Assembly: GCF_002277895.1 (NCBI RefSeq)
Contig: NZ_CP022998.1
Location: 973,501 to 1,037,500 of the forward strand
DNA from: Rhizobium sp. 11515TR
Lineage (GTDB): Bacteria; Pseudomonadota; Alphaproteobacteria; Rhizobiales; Rhizobiaceae
Direction: 5' to 3'
Length of the DNA stretch: 64,000 nucleotides
Shown one piece after another: positions 53,009 through 62,414 of this stretch. A model generated the notes under the pieces. The model was given only the letters and a program-made list of their open reading frames with translations. It was not told the DNA's origin and did no database searches. Both the position numbers and the translations under genes were made by a program. Positions within the stretch are counted from its first letter, which is position 1; every line of letters starts with the position of its first letter.

Positions 53009-53029
53009 AATGTTACAGACTGTAACATT
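53009..53029. promoter_or_regulatory. 21-bp perfect palindrome upstream of rlpA
   Basis: AATGTTACAG-A-CTGTAACATT, 10-bp arms around a single central base, about 98 bases upstream of the rlpA start. It is AT-rich and stands alone. It looks like the site of a dimeric regulator, but the regulator cannot be named. In the same 396-bp gap (52912-53307) there is also a small hairpin CGGAAAA-ATAA-TTTTCCG at 53158-53175, and no gene. Confidence 0.6.
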
Positions 53030-53307
53030 TGTGATGTTAAGAGAATACTAGGGCTATTCAGCAGATTTGCTTGATCGTGGAAAAAACCTAATAAAATCAG
53101 TTAAAAATGGAACGAATTTTCTCGAGAGCGCCGGGCGATGTCAGGCATCACGAAAATCGGAAAAATAATTTTCCGCCTTTGCCATAATCGCTGCCGCATT
53201 TGTGCAATTTTAGAGGTCGTTAACCATAAATGCGGAGCAAATTGAACTAGAGCAGCCGGCTAAGTAGGAATTTTCATGCGATCTCGTCTGGCGTGGAGAG
53301 CGATTTC

Positions 53308-54180
53308 TCAGCCGCGCCACGCTCCGGAGGACCATAATTCGGCGAGCGACATGCGATACTCAGGGTAGCGGAACGGAAAGCCGAGCGCGCGCAATTTCGC
53401 GTTCGAAACGCGCTTGTTTTCGCCGTAGAAGGAGCGCGCCATCGGCGTCAATTCGGCGGTTTCGAAAGGCTGCTCAGGTGGCGGTTCGACGCCCATCAGG
53501 CGGGCGGCCTCGGCAATGACATCCTGCGGCGGCGCAGGCTCGTCGTCGGTGACATTATATATACCGCCGAGTTTGCGCTCCGACAGGAAATGGGCGCAGG
53601 CGCCGATATCCTCGACGCGAATGCGGTTGAACACCTGGCTCGCCTTGATGAGCCTCCGGGCGGTACCCTTTTCCAGATTGCAGAAGGCATTGCGGCCGGG
53701 GCCGTAAATGCCGGAAAGGCGGAGCACGGCGACGGGAAGGCCGAGCCGGACGCCGACGCGCAGCCAGCCATCTTCCGCCTCGACCCGCTCGACCGAGCGG
53801 TCCGCGACCGGATGCAGTGAGGTCTGCTCGCTGACCCAGGCGCCCTTGTGGTCGCCATAGACGCCGACGGTCGAGAGATAGCAAATCCATTCCAGTTTTG
53901 GCATCAGCGCCGTGAGATTGAGCTGCGCCAGCCGCAGCAGCGGATCGCCCGATTTGCCCGGTGCGATCGATTGCACCAGATGCGTCGCGCTTTGCATCGC
54001 CTCGGCCAGAGCCGGGTCAAGCGTCTCGCCATCGAAGACGAAGGCCTCGATGCCTTCCTTCGTCAGTTGTTCGGCCTTGTCGGCGGAGCGGGTCGTGCCG
54101 GTGATACGAACGCCGGAGCCACCGAAGGCCTTGGCGATGGCCGTTCCGGAATAGCCGCAGCCGAAAATCATCACATGCAT
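53308..54180 (-). CDS. NAD(P)-dependent epimerase/dehydratase-like protein (YeeZ-type)
   Basis: 290 residues from the ATG at 54180, which shares a base with the queG stop codon (TGATG) and has AGGGG upstream. The Rossmann motif VMIFGCGYSGTAIAKAFGGS and the SDR features YLSTVGVYGDHKG and GIYGPGRNAF are present; YxxxK is not clear, as in other extended atypical SDRs of the YeeZ group. The substrate is unknown. It is translationally coupled to queG. Confidence 0.9.
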   Translation of the reverse strand: MHVMIFGCGYSGTAIAKAFGGSGVRITGTTRSADKAEQLTKEGIEAFVFDGETLDPALAEAMQSATHLVQSIAPGKSGDPLLRLAQLNLTALMPKLEWICYLSTVGVYGDHKGAWVSEQTSLHPVADRSVERVEAEDGWLRVGVRLGLPVAVLRLSGIYGPGRNAFCNLEKGTARRLIKASQVFNRIRVEDIGACAHFLSERKLGGIYNVTDDEPAPPQDVIAEAARLMGVEPPPEQPFETAELTPMARSFYGENKRVSNAKLRALGFPFRYPEYRMSLAELWSSGAWRG

Positions 54181-55343
54181 CACGATACCCCTGCCAGTTT
54201 CCATTCGGCGCGGACGTCTTCGTCCGCCTCGTTCTCGTCATCTCTTTCTGCCGCAAACGCATGGAATTCGCCAGCCGTCGTCAGCCGCGATAGCGCCCAG
54301 ATCGCCATGCCGCGCACGGTGGGCGAGGGATCTCCGGCAAGTTCGCGACATTTCTCGATAAAGGAACGCTCGCCCGAATTGCCGGCAGCGATGAGCACAT
54401 TGCGGATGAAGCGATCCCGGCCGATGCGCTTGACCGGTGAGCCGCTGAAGAAAGCACGAAAAGCGGCATCATCCAGATCGAGCAGGAAGGCGATCGACGG
54501 TTCCTTGAGATCCTCGCGCGCCACTAGCTTCATCTCCGAAGCGGCACCGGCGAATTTGTTCCACGGGCAAGCGGCAAGGCAATCGTCGCAGCCATAAATA
54601 CGATTGCCGATCAACGGCCGCAGTTCCGGATCGATCGGCCCCTTATGTTCGATGGTCAGATAGGAAATGCAGCGCCGGGCATCGAGCTGATAGGGGGCTG
54701 GGAAGGCAGCGGTCGGGCAGGCGTCGAGACAGGCCCGGCAGGAGCCGCAATGGTCGATCTCCGGCTCATCCGGCTCGAGCTCGGCCGTGGTGAACATCGA
54801 ACCGAGAAAGAGCCAGGAGCCAAAGCGGCGACTGACGAGATTGGTATGCTTGCCCTGCCAACCGAGGCCGGCAGCCTCTGCGAGTGGCTTCTCCATGATC
54901 GGCGCGGTATCGACGAAGACCTTGACGTCCTCCTTCGAGCGCGCGGCGAAGCGGGTGGCGATCTCCTTCAGCCGTCCTTTGATGACATCGTGGTAGTCAC
55001 GGTTTCTGGCATAGACGGAGATCGCCGCCCTGTCCTTCTTCTCCAGAATGCCGCGTGGATCTTCGTCAGGGCCGTAATTGAGGCCGAAGACGACGATGGA
55101 GCGGGTCTCACTCCAGAGTACGCGCGGATCGCCTCGGCGGTCGCGGGTCTCCTCCATCCAGCCCATGGTGCCGTGATAGCCCTTGTCGAGAAACTGGCCG
55201 AGCCGGACGGCCGCCTGGGGAATGGCATCCGGCCTGGTGATGCGACAGAGATCGAAACCCTGGGCACGCGCTTCCTCTCGCAGGAAAGCCGTCAACATGC
55301 TTCTGCGCTTGTCCGTTTTTTCCGTTTCACGATCATCGGGCAT
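54180..55343 (-). CDS. queG: Epoxyqueuosine reductase
   Basis: 387 residues. Two ferredoxin-type Fe-S sites are visible: [16 protein letters not shown] and [15 protein letters not shown]. The cobalamin-binding N-terminal domain has [14 protein letters not shown] and [19 protein letters not shown]. It catalyses the last step of queuosine synthesis on tRNA (epoxyqueuosine to queuosine) with cobalamin. It overlaps the epimerase-like gene and is followed upstream by a GST gene. Confidence 0.96.
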   Translation of the reverse strand: MPDDRETEKTDKRRSMLTAFLREEARAQGFDLCRITRPDAIPQAAVRLGQFLDKGYHGTMGWMEETRDRRGDPRVLWSETRSIVVFGLNYGPDEDPRGILEKKDRAAISVYARNRDYHDVIKGRLKEIATRFAARSKEDVKVFVDTAPIMEKPLAEAAGLGWQGKHTNLVSRRFGSWLFLGSMFTTAELEPDEPEIDHCGSCRACLDACPTAAFPAPYQLDARRCISYLTIEHKGPIDPELRPLIGNRIYGCDDCLAACPWNKFAGAASEMKLVAREDLKEPSIAFLLDLDDAAFRAFFSGSPVKRIGRDRFIRNVLIAAGNSGERSFIEKCRELAGDPSPTVRGMAIWALSRLTTAGEFHAFAAERDDENEADEDVRAEWKLAGVS

Positions 55344-55360
55344 ATCGAGCCCTCGTCATA

Positions 55361-55407
55361 GCAATTCCAGGATAAGGTGCGTTAGCGGTTTTCCGTTCGG
55401 AATTGCG
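55361..55407. repeat. Dispersed palindromic repeat, copy D
   Basis: 47 bases beginning GCAATTCCAGGATAAGGTG, with the core GCGGTTTTCCGTTCGG and ending AATTGCG. It has two small insertions relative to copy C. It lies between the queG start (55343) and the GST stop (55418), close to both. Confidence 0.75.
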
Positions 55408-55417
55408 TAAAAAACGT

Positions 55418-56110
55418 CTAAAAATCCAGATCGGCGTAGTGCGAAACCGGGGTGACGCCACGCACGCGCTCCGCCAGGATCGGCCGGAAGGATGGACGCG
55501 ACTTCAGCCGCTGATACCATTCCTTGGCAACCGGCGATTCCGTCCAGTCGATCTCGCCCAGATAATCTAGCACGGAAACCGAGGCCGCGGCGGCGAGATC
55601 GGCGTAGCTCAGCCGCTCGCCGGCAAGCCACTGCCGCGAACCTGCAAGCCAGGAGAGATACTTCATGTGCTGGCGGATATTGCCGCGCGCCATGCGCATG
55701 ACCTTGGAATCAGGCGCACCGCCGCCCTGCTCGGCGGTCATCTGCAGCTTGAAGACGCGCTCGCGCGTCAGTGGCCGCGTTACATCCTGCTCCATCTTCT
55801 GCATGAACCATTCCGTCAGCCGGCGGATTTCGGCGCGCTGGAACGGATCTTCGGCCAGAAGCCGGCGATCGCGCTTCAGAACGCCATGTGTCTCGTCGAG
55901 ATATTCGGAGATGACCGAAGCGCCGCAGAGCGCCCGCATGCTGTCATCGACATAGACAGGCAGGGTACCAGCCGGGTTCAGCGCCAGGAAATCGCGTCGC
56001 TTTTCCCAGGTCTGTTCCTCGATCAGCTCCGTCTGATAGCCATATTCCGTCAGGATCAGACGAACGAACCGGGAGGAAGATGACATTGGGTGATGATACA
56101 GCGTCGGCAT
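55418..56110 (-). CDS. Glutathione S-transferase family protein
   Basis: 230 residues. The N-terminal thioredoxin-like domain has MPTLYHHPMSSSSRFVRLI and NPAGTLPVYVDDSMRALCGASVISEYLDE, including the glutathione-binding ES/S region (SVISEYLDE). The C-terminal helical domain follows (YLSWLAGSRQWLAGERLSYADLAAAASV). It conjugates or reduces with glutathione; the substrate is unknown. It is separated from queG by a repeat element. Confidence 0.93.
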   Translation of the reverse strand: MPTLYHHPMSSSSRFVRLILTEYGYQTELIEEQTWEKRRDFLALNPAGTLPVYVDDSMRALCGASVISEYLDETHGVLKRDRRLLAEDPFQRAEIRRLTEWFMQKMEQDVTRPLTRERVFKLQMTAEQGGGAPDSKVMRMARGNIRQHMKYLSWLAGSRQWLAGERLSYADLAAAASVSVLDYLGEIDWTESPVAKEWYQRLKSRPSFRPILAERVRGVTPVSHYADLDF

Positions 56111-56261
56111 TGGTACTCGGGTGTTTCTGATTGATGCTATGGAAGTCTTTTGGGTCGCGATCCTGCGGCCCTAGTCATTTGTCATCGGTTGAAGCTATAG
56201 GATCTTGGCCTAGTTTGCACAAGCGAATCGGGCCGCCCTGCCGTTAGACAAAGGACACGAT

Positions 56262-57059
56262 ATGGCTGAACAAATTGTTATCGCGCTGGTTTTAGGCCTT
56301 GTAGAGGGGCTTACGGAGTTCATTCCGGTCTCCTCGACAGGCCATCTGATATTGCTTGGACATTTTCTCGGCTTCAAATCGGCCGGTACTTTTGAAGTTT
56401 TGATCCAGCTCGGCGCGATCCTCGCCATTCTGCTTGTCTATTTCAATCGCCTTGTCCAGATCGCCAAGGCGCTGCCCGTCAGCGTCAAGGCCCGCCATTT
56501 CGTTCTCGCCGTCCTATTCGGCTTTCTGCCTGCTGCCGTCATCGGCGCACTGGCGCATGATTTCATCAAGACGGTGCTGTTCGATTCGCCGAAAGTCATC
56601 TGTATCTCGCTGATCCTCGGCGGCATCGTCCTGCTCGTCATTGACAGGATCGAGTTCAAGCCGAAATACACCAGCGCCTATGAATTTTCCTGGCCGATGG
56701 CGGTCAAGATCGGCTTCTTTCAGTGCCTGGCCATGATTCCGGGAACGTCACGCTCCGGTTCCACCATCGTCGGCGCTCTGCTGCTCGGTGCCGACAAGCG
56801 TTCGGCCGCCGAGTTTTCCTTCTTTCTCGCCATGCCGACGATGGTCGGTGCCTTCACGCTGGATTTGTGGAAGAGCCGCCATGATCTCAGTTTCGCTGAT
56901 GGTCAGCTGATCGTCATCGGCTTTTTCATGGCCTTCATCTCGGCGCTCTTCGTCGTGCGGGCGCTGCTCGACTTCGTATCCCGCCGTGGCTACGCTCCCT
57001 TCGCATGGTGGCGCATTGCCGTCGGCACGATCGGCCTCATCGGTCTCTATTTTGGCTGA
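56262..57059 (+). CDS. uppP: Undecaprenyl-diphosphatase
   Basis: 265 residues, eight predicted membrane helices. The two conserved motifs are present: [20 protein letters not shown] (E-rich motif) and [21 protein letters not shown] (PGxSRSGxT). It recycles the lipid carrier of peptidoglycan and other envelope polymers by dephosphorylating undecaprenyl diphosphate at the outer face of the inner membrane. It is a single gene with its own terminator. Confidence 0.97.
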   Translation: MAEQIVIALVLGLVEGLTEFIPVSSTGHLILLGHFLGFKSAGTFEVLIQLGAILAILLVYFNRLVQIAKALPVSVKARHFVLAVLFGFLPAAVIGALAHDFIKTVLFDSPKVICISLILGGIVLLVIDRIEFKPKYTSAYEFSWPMAVKIGFFQCLAMIPGTSRSGSTIVGALLLGADKRSAAEFSFFLAMPTMVGAFTLDLWKSRHDLSFADGQLIVIGFFMAFISALFVVRALLDFVSRRGYAPFAWWRIAVGTIGLIGLYFG

Positions 57060-57091
57060 GACCGATCGTTGTGCTGATATCCTGAAAAGTG

Positions 57092-57116
57092 AAGGCCGGT
57101 GAAAACCGGCCTTTTT
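57092..57116 (+). terminator. Intrinsic terminator of uppP
   Basis: Perfect 9-bp stem AAGGCCGGT / ACCGGCCTT with a GAAA tetraloop, followed by TTT. It lies 32 bases past the uppP stop. Confidence 0.9.
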
Positions 57117-57125
57117 CATACCCGA

Positions 57126-57290
57126 TCAGTTCGGGGAAGACGCATCGATGGAACCCGTCGTGCAGGGGTCGACGCCGTAGGTCGGCGCACATTCGCCCTT
57201 GATCGAGGCGATGCTGCCGCGAGCCACGAAAGAACCCGCGAGAATCACCAGTGCCGCGCACGCAAACAGAAGCGCGATAGACTTGCCCAT
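57126..57290 (-). CDS. Small membrane-anchored or exported protein, unknown function
   Basis: 54 residues from the ATG at 57290. One hydrophobic stretch (MGKSIALLFACAALVILAGS) is followed by a short tail ECAPTYGVDPCTTGSIDASS with two Cys. It could be a single-pass membrane peptide or a cleaved secreted peptide. It is a rhizobial small hypothetical; I do not recognise a family. The AAGG before the ATG is a fair ribosome site. It is convergent with uppP. Confidence 0.6.
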   Translation of the reverse strand: MGKSIALLFACAALVILAGSFVARGSIASIKGECAPTYGVDPCTTGSIDASSPN

Positions 57291-57520
57291 CGAAGAATGC
57301 CTTTCCGCAGAAGTGTGAAGCGCGCCACGGACCGGTTTGTTGTCCAAGCCTGGGACGCGCGGCTGTGTTAGTCAGTGAGATGAGCAATAGCAATAAATGT
57401 TCATATTAAATTTGACGTTAATGCTACTATTTCCACACTGCGTCTTTTGAGCAACGCCAAGCTGTGAATGGCGGGGCTCTGCCAGCGTCTCAAAGTGCGA
57501 TTCTGTCTTCGCGGGGCAAT

Positions 57521-57551
57521 AAAAAACGCCGCTCGGCGAAGCCGGGCGGCG
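57521..57551 (-). terminator. Intrinsic terminator of the NDUFA9-like gene
   Basis: GC-rich stem CGCCGCTCGGC / GCCGGGCGGCG (one G-T pair) with a 3-base loop. On the minus strand it is followed by TTTTTT. It lies 28 bases beyond the stop at 57579. Confidence 0.88.
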
Positions 57552-57578
57552 CGTGAATTTCCTGGAACGGCCGAATCG

Positions 57579-58559
57579 TCAGGCGGCTTTGCCAGAGCCC
57601 GTGAACTGGCCCTGCGGGCGGTAACGCACCAGATAGGACGGCAGCACGGAAACGAGCAGCGTCGGCAGCAGGCCGATGCCCTTCAAGGTGCGTCCTTCTG
57701 CTTCCGCCTGCTTGGAAACGACATTGTCGCTCTTCAGCAGCGTGACCTGATCGGCCGTGATTGGCGGTTTGATGAGCGGCACCAGCGACGCGACCGAGCC
57801 GATCAGCGAAGCCAGGCCGAACGGAATGGAGACGAGCGACTTCTTCCGGTTGATGACCGAAAGCGTGGTCTCGAGACATTCGCGGAAGGACAGCACTTCC
57901 GGACCGCCGAGCTCATAGATCGTGCCGGCCTTCAGTTTACCGTCGACGCTGCGGGCGACGGTCTCGGCGATGTCCTGAACGTAGACTGGCTGGAACTTCG
58001 TCTTGCCGCCGCCGATCAGCGGCAGGAAGGGTGCGGTGCGGGACATGTCGGCAAATTTATTGAAGAAATCATCTTCAGGGCCGAAGACGATCGAGGGGCG
58101 CAGGATCACCGCATCGGGCTTGATCGACAGGACGGCGGCTTCGGCGCGAGCCTTGGTGCGGGCATAGGCCGAGGGCGAGTTGGCATCAGCGCTGAGGGAA
58201 GAAATATGCGTCAGCGAAGCGCCCGCATTGCGGGCGGCTTCCGCAATCGCCTTGGCGCCGAATTCCTGCACGGCGTCGAACGTGTTGCGGCCGCTTTCGG
58301 CGAGGATGCCGACGCAGTTGACGACATGCTGAGCGCCTTCGACGGCGCGGTCGATGGAGTTACGGTAGCGCACATTGGCCTGGACGATCGAAATCTGGCC
58401 GAGATTGCCGAGTGGCTGCAGGAAACCGGCAAGATCGGGGCGGCGAACAGCGACACGGATGCGATAGCCGCGCTTGGCAAGCGCACGCACGGTGTGTCGC
58501 CCGATGAAACCTGATCCTCCGAACACGGTGACGAGCGGCGGGAGGTTGGACAGGGTCAT
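57579..58559 (-). CDS. Complex I NDUFA9-like, NAD(P)-binding SDR protein
   Basis: 326 residues. The Rossmann motif TVFGGSGFIGRHTVRALAKR and the atypical-SDR features LSADANSPSAYARTKARAEA and RPSIVFGPEDDFFNKFADM match the NDUFA9/NmrA-like group. A hydrophobic C-terminal stretch (FGLASLIGSVASLVPLIKPP) suggests membrane association. In alphaproteobacteria this protein is conserved next to uppP, as here. It may assist respiratory complex I; direct evidence is lacking. Confidence 0.93.
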   Translation of the reverse strand: MTLSNLPPLVTVFGGSGFIGRHTVRALAKRGYRIRVAVRRPDLAGFLQPLGNLGQISIVQANVRYRNSIDRAVEGAQHVVNCVGILAESGRNTFDAVQEFGAKAIAEAARNAGASLTHISSLSADANSPSAYARTKARAEAAVLSIKPDAVILRPSIVFGPEDDFFNKFADMSRTAPFLPLIGGGKTKFQPVYVQDIAETVARSVDGKLKAGTIYELGGPEVLSFRECLETTLSVINRKKSLVSIPFGLASLIGSVASLVPLIKPPITADQVTLLKSDNVVSKQAEAEGRTLKGIGLLPTLLVSVLPSYLVRYRPQGQFTGSGKAA

Positions 58560-58671
58560 GGCAGGCTCCTCGAAAGGCTTTGATTGGGCTTATCTGGTTT
58601 CGTCTTAGCCGATCCGCGCGCCGAGGTGAAGTGCCATCGCGCTGCATTGCAGCGTCGGCTTTTCAATGGGG

Positions 58672-58959
58672 TTAAACCCCTTCGACGACGACCATTTCCG
58701 CGTCTGCCACCTGTTGCCGGATTTTGGCCGCGATCTGGTATTCCGGCGAATTGTAGCAATCGACGGCGTGCTGCAGCGATGGAAATTCGATGACGACGTT
58801 GCGGCCGCGCGCCTGTCCCTCAAGCGGGGTAAACGCTCCGCCGCGTGCAAGGAAATTCGCGCCGTATTTCTCGAAGGCGGGCTTCGCGGCGGCGACATAA
58901 TCCTTGTAGCGCTCGGGGTCGCGGACATCCACGCGCGCGATCCAATATCCCTTTGGCAT
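58672..58959 (-). CDS. DUF1330 family protein
   Basis: 95 residues, ferredoxin-like fold of the dimeric alpha/beta barrel class. N-terminal MPKGYWIARVDVRDPERYKD and the segment RGGAFTPLEGQARGRNVVIE followed by FPSLQHAVDCYNSPEYQ are typical. The function is unknown. It lies 27 bases downstream of pyrF on the same strand and is probably in the same transcript. Confidence 0.93.
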   Translation of the reverse strand: MPKGYWIARVDVRDPERYKDYVAAAKPAFEKYGANFLARGGAFTPLEGQARGRNVVIEFPSLQHAVDCYNSPEYQIAAKIRQQVADAEMVVVEGV

Positions 58960-58986
58960 GTTTTCCTCCCTGATTGTTGTCGTGGT

Positions 58987-59679
58987 TTAGAGCGCGGCGT
59001 CCATTTCGGCGAGGATGGCGCGAGCGGCCTCCTTCGGATCGGCGGCCTTGACGATTGGCCGTGCGACGACGAGATGGCTCGAGCCGGCCTTGATGGCCGC
59101 GGCCGGCGTCATAACGCGCTTCTGGTCGCCCTTGTCGCTGCCGGCCGGGCGGATGCCGGGGGTCACCAGCGCCATATCCGGCCCTATGATCTTGCGGACG
59201 GCGGCTGACTCTTCGGCCGAGCAGACAATGCCGCCCATGCCGGCCAGATGCGCCTGTTCGGCCCGGCGCAGCACCAGCGTGTGCGGGTCATATTCATAAC
59301 CGGCGGCGATGAGATCGCCTTCGTCCATCGAGGTCAGCACGGTGACGCCAAGCAGGCAGAGGTCTGAGCCCTTGGCCGCTTCGACTGCCGCCTTCATGGC
59401 TTTCGGATAGGCGTGCAGCGTCAGCATCGACATGCCCATCTTGACGATATTCTCCACGCCGGAGGCCACCGTATTGTCGATGTCGAGCAGCTTCATATCG
59501 AGGAAGATCTTCTTGCCGCTGGCGGCAAGGTCGCGCGCGAATTCCAGGCCGCCGGCAAAGGCGAGCTGATAGCCGATCTTGTAATAAAGGATATCGTCGC
59601 CGAGGGCGCCGACCACTTTTTCGGCCTCCTGAAGGTTTGGAACATCCAGTCCAACGATCAAGCGGTCGCGTGCGGTCAT
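58987..59679 (-). CDS. pyrF: Orotidine 5'-phosphate decarboxylase
   Basis: 230 residues from the ATG at 59679 ([22 protein letters not shown]); the frame is open 39 codons further into the upstream gene. The active-site segment [12 protein letters not shown] contains the DxKxxD catalytic array, and [20 protein letters not shown] is the phosphate-binding region. It makes UMP from OMP. It starts two bases after the phosphatase-like gene stop, so they are co-transcribed. Confidence 0.97.
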   Translation of the reverse strand: MTARDRLIVGLDVPNLQEAEKVVGALGDDILYYKIGYQLAFAGGLEFARDLAASGKKIFLDMKLLDIDNTVASGVENIVKMGMSMLTLHAYPKAMKAAVEAAKGSDLCLLGVTVLTSMDEGDLIAAGYEYDPHTLVLRRAEQAHLAGMGGIVCSAEESAAVRKIIGPDMALVTPGIRPAGSDKGDQKRVMTPAAAIKAGSSHLVVARPIVKAADPKEAARAILAEMDAAL

Positions 59680-59680
59680 A

Positions 59681-60268
59681 TCAAGCCCATCCCATCCAAT
59701 CTTCCATGCGTGTCCAGTCGCATGAGACGGCGCGCTTCGCAAGATCGAAACAGAAAAGATTGCCGCCCCCTGGCGGCTGATCGCCCTGCCGCGCAATCGG
59801 CTTCCCCTCCAGATGGCATTTCAGCAGCGTGCCGACGCCGCCATGGCCGACGAAGGCGATCGGCGCGTTCGGATCGTGCCGCGCAAGAACGGCCTCGACA
59901 TTGGAAACGATCCTCGCCTGCGCATCGATGGCGCGCTCCCAGCCCTTGAAGCTCTCATTCGGGTTGGCGAAAAACCAGTCCGCCGCCTTCTCAAACTCCG
60001 GCGGCGCCAGAAAGCCTGTGGCACTGCGGTCGTTTTCATGCATGGCCTCGATGACCTCGATCGGCGCACCGCTTGCCGTCGCCAGAGCCTCGGCTGTTTC
60101 GATCGCCTTGCGCTCGCCGCTGGAGACGATGAGGCTCAGCTTGCCCGCCCAGGGTCGGCTCGCCGCCAGCCGCACCCGCTCGGCGCCAATGTCGGACAAG
60201 CCCCATTGCGGCACCGGCACATTCGGGTCGATCCGCACCTGCGGGTGCGTAATATAAAGAGCGTACAT
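59681..60268 (-). CDS. Histidine phosphatase superfamily protein with altered RHG motif
   Basis: 195 residues. The N-terminus reads [32 protein letters not shown], so the canonical RHG is THP, with the catalytic His kept but Arg and Gly missing. Other family features are present: [18 protein letters not shown] and [13 protein letters not shown], with a second His. Phosphatase activity is therefore uncertain. It lies directly upstream of pyrF. Confidence 0.88.
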   Translation of the reverse strand: MYALYITHPQVRIDPNVPVPQWGLSDIGAERVRLAASRPWAGKLSLIVSSGERKAIETAEALATASGAPIEVIEAMHENDRSATGFLAPPEFEKAADWFFANPNESFKGWERAIDAQARIVSNVEAVLARHDPNAPIAFVGHGGVGTLLKCHLEGKPIARQGDQPPGGGNLFCFDLAKRAVSCDWTRMEDWMGWA

Positions 60269-60287
60269 GGATTTCTCAGCGATTGTC

Positions 60288-60881
60288 TCAGCCGCGGCTA
60301 TAGACCCAGAGCTGGGCCGGCGGAATGTTGCGGACGATGAAGTCGTAATGGCGGATATGATAGCGATCCGGCTTGGCGATGATCGGTGAGACCGGGCCGT
60401 AGGAGATCTGCACCACGGGTCTGCCGGGCGGCATGCGGTCCAGCAGGCTTTCCAGCAATGCGACGCGCGCCTTCATCGGGAAATTGAGGAGAGGAATGCC
60501 TGAGACGACGGAATCGAACGTCTGTCCGCGCAGCACGCCAAGCGTCTTATCGAGGTCGAAGGCGTCGCCATTGATGAAATTGACGCCGGGGTAACGACGG
60601 ACGAGATGATTGTAGAAATCGGTGGAATATTCGATGGCGACGAGATTTTGCGGCTCGACGCCACGTCCGAGGATCGCCTTGGTGATCGCCCCGGTTCCCG
60701 GCCCAAGCTCCAGCACCGGCAGGCCGGATTGCGTATTGATGACGCTAGCCATCTTGCGGGCCGTGATCGACGAAGTAGGAACGATCGACCCCACGGTCTT
60801 CGGCCCTTGCATCATGCCCTTGAAGAAACGAATCTCCTCGTCGAACTTCTTGCCAAGCCGTTCCTTGAGACGCAGCGCCAT
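60288..60881 (-). CDS. pmtA: Phosphatidylethanolamine N-methyltransferase (phosphatidylcholine synthesis)
   Basis: 197 residues. The SAM site VLELGPGTGAITKAILGRG and the segment PKTVGSIVPTSSITARKMAS with GIPLLNFPMKARVALLESLL match the Sinorhizobium-type PmtA. It methylates phosphatidylethanolamine three times to phosphatidylcholine at the membrane surface. The start at 60881 fits the known N-terminus MALRLKERLGKKFDEEIRFF. Located between the phosphatase-like gene and dnaN, an arrangement seen in rhizobia. Confidence 0.95.
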   Translation of the reverse strand: MALRLKERLGKKFDEEIRFFKGMMQGPKTVGSIVPTSSITARKMASVINTQSGLPVLELGPGTGAITKAILGRGVEPQNLVAIEYSTDFYNHLVRRYPGVNFINGDAFDLDKTLGVLRGQTFDSVVSGIPLLNFPMKARVALLESLLDRMPPGRPVVQISYGPVSPIIAKPDRYHIRHYDFIVRNIPPAQLWVYSRG

Positions 60882-60995
60882 GCTCTCCCCCCAATCAGAT
60901 GTTACCGTCGCGACTTACATATCGCTTCTCTAGGATCTTGCAACGGAATGACGCAATAACAAGAGAAAATGTCGCAATCGACAAAGGACCAAATA

Positions 60996-61036
60996 AAAGC
61001 GCCCCTGTGCTGATTAAACGCACGAAAGGGCGCTTT
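60996..61036 (-). terminator. Terminator of dnaN
   Basis: Stem AAAGCGCCC (60996-61004) with GGGCGCTTT (61028-61036) and a nested GTGC...GCAC dyad inside the loop. On the minus strand it is followed by TATTTGG. It lies 7 bases beyond the dnaN stop. Confidence 0.8.
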
Positions 61037-61043
61037 AGTTTCG

Positions 61044-62162
61044 CTATACGCGCATAGGCATCAGCACATAAAGCGCATCGTCGCCGGCCGTGTCGCGAAT
61101 GAGCGTCGGCGATCCGGCATCGGCCAGCAGGAATATGGCTGCATCGCCGGAAAGCTGCGCGGTGATGTCGAGGAGATACTTGGCGTTGAAGCCGATTTCC
61201 ATCGGGTCCATCTCGTAGCCGACGGCGACTTCTTCCGTCGCACTGCCCGAATCCGGATTGTTGACGGTCAGCAGCAGCTGGCCATCGGATAAGGCCAGCT
61301 TCACGGCCCGGCCACGCTCCGAAGAAATGGTCGACACGCGGTCGACAGCCTGGGCAAAGGTCTCGCAATCGACCCGCATTTCCTTGTCGTTGTTGGCCGG
61401 AATAACGCGTTGATAGTCCGGGAAGGTGCCGTCGATCAGCTTGGAGGTCATGACGATGGAGCCGATGGTCAGACGGATCTTGGCGTCGGAGACTTCGACG
61501 GTGACGATCGCATCCGGCGTGTCCACGAGCTTCTGCAGCTCGCCGACTGTCTTGCGCGGGATGATGATGCCGGGCATGCCTTCGGAGCCGGAAGGGGCGC
61601 TGACATCGGCGCGTGCCAGGCGGTGGCCGTCTGTGGCGACAGCCCTGAGCTTCAGGTCGCCGCCGCTTTCGATCGTATGGAAGAAGATGCCGTTGAGGTA
61701 GTAGCGCGTCTCTTCGGTGGAGATCGCAAACTGCGTCCGGTCGATCAGCATCTTCAGATCCGAAGCCTTCAGCTTGAAGGAATGGCTGAAGCTGCCGGCA
61801 GTGAGATCCGGGAAATCGGATTCCGGCAGGCATTGCAGCGAGAATTTCGAGCGCCCGGAGGCGACCGTCATCGAGCTGCCATCGGTGTTGGTGGCGAGAA
61901 GCACTTCCGAGCCGTCGGGAAGCTTGCGCACGATATCGTAGAGCAAATGCGCGGGAACCGTGGTGGCGCCGGCCTGTTCGACATTGGCGGGCGTTGCCTC
62001 GGTGATTTCGAGATCGAGGTCGGTCGCCTTCATGTCGAGGTTCGTGCCGTCGGCCTTGAGCAGCACGTTGGACAGGATCGGGATCGTGTTGCGACGCTCG
62101 ACCACGCGATGCACGTGGTTCAGCGACTTCAGGAGGTTCGACCGCTCTATTGTAATACGCAT
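61044..62162 (-). CDS. dnaN: DNA polymerase III sliding clamp (beta subunit)
   Basis: 372 residues, full length. Three clamp domains are recognisable: MRITIERSNLLKSLNHVHRV, then VPAHLLYDIVRKLPDGSEVL, FDAKYLLDI-type NAKYLLDITAQLSGD and the C-terminal DDALYVLMPMRV. It tethers polymerase III to DNA. Here it is a single gene with its own terminator, away from dnaA as is usual in alphaproteobacteria. It is divergent from rsmI; the 252-bp gap holds no gene that I can see. Confidence 0.98.
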   Translation of the reverse strand: MRITIERSNLLKSLNHVHRVVERRNTIPILSNVLLKADGTNLDMKATDLDLEITEATPANVEQAGATTVPAHLLYDIVRKLPDGSEVLLATNTDGSSMTVASGRSKFSLQCLPESDFPDLTAGSFSHSFKLKASDLKMLIDRTQFAISTEETRYYLNGIFFHTIESGGDLKLRAVATDGHRLARADVSAPSGSEGMPGIIIPRKTVGELQKLVDTPDAIVTVEVSDAKIRLTIGSIVMTSKLIDGTFPDYQRVIPANNDKEMRVDCETFAQAVDRVSTISSERGRAVKLALSDGQLLLTVNNPDSGSATEEVAVGYEMDPMEIGFNAKYLLDITAQLSGDAAIFLLADAGSPTLIRDTAGDDALYVLMPMRV

Positions 62163-62414
62163 GGATGCTACCGCTTTCGACCGTGACTAGCCGGGCGGCC
62201 CGAGGCGCCCGAGCGACATGTTTTCGGACAAGGCCCGAAAGATTGGACAGGCAACTTGGCAGACTTCTCCATCCGAATGCAAGAGGCATAGATGATTTGC
62301 CCAGCGCCAATTCGCCATTTCGACGGCAATGCTCCACAGGAATTGCACCGCCCTTGCCGTCCGTGCGCGCCTCGCCCATAAAGGCTGTGAATACGAAGCG
62401 AATTCAGGACCGGC

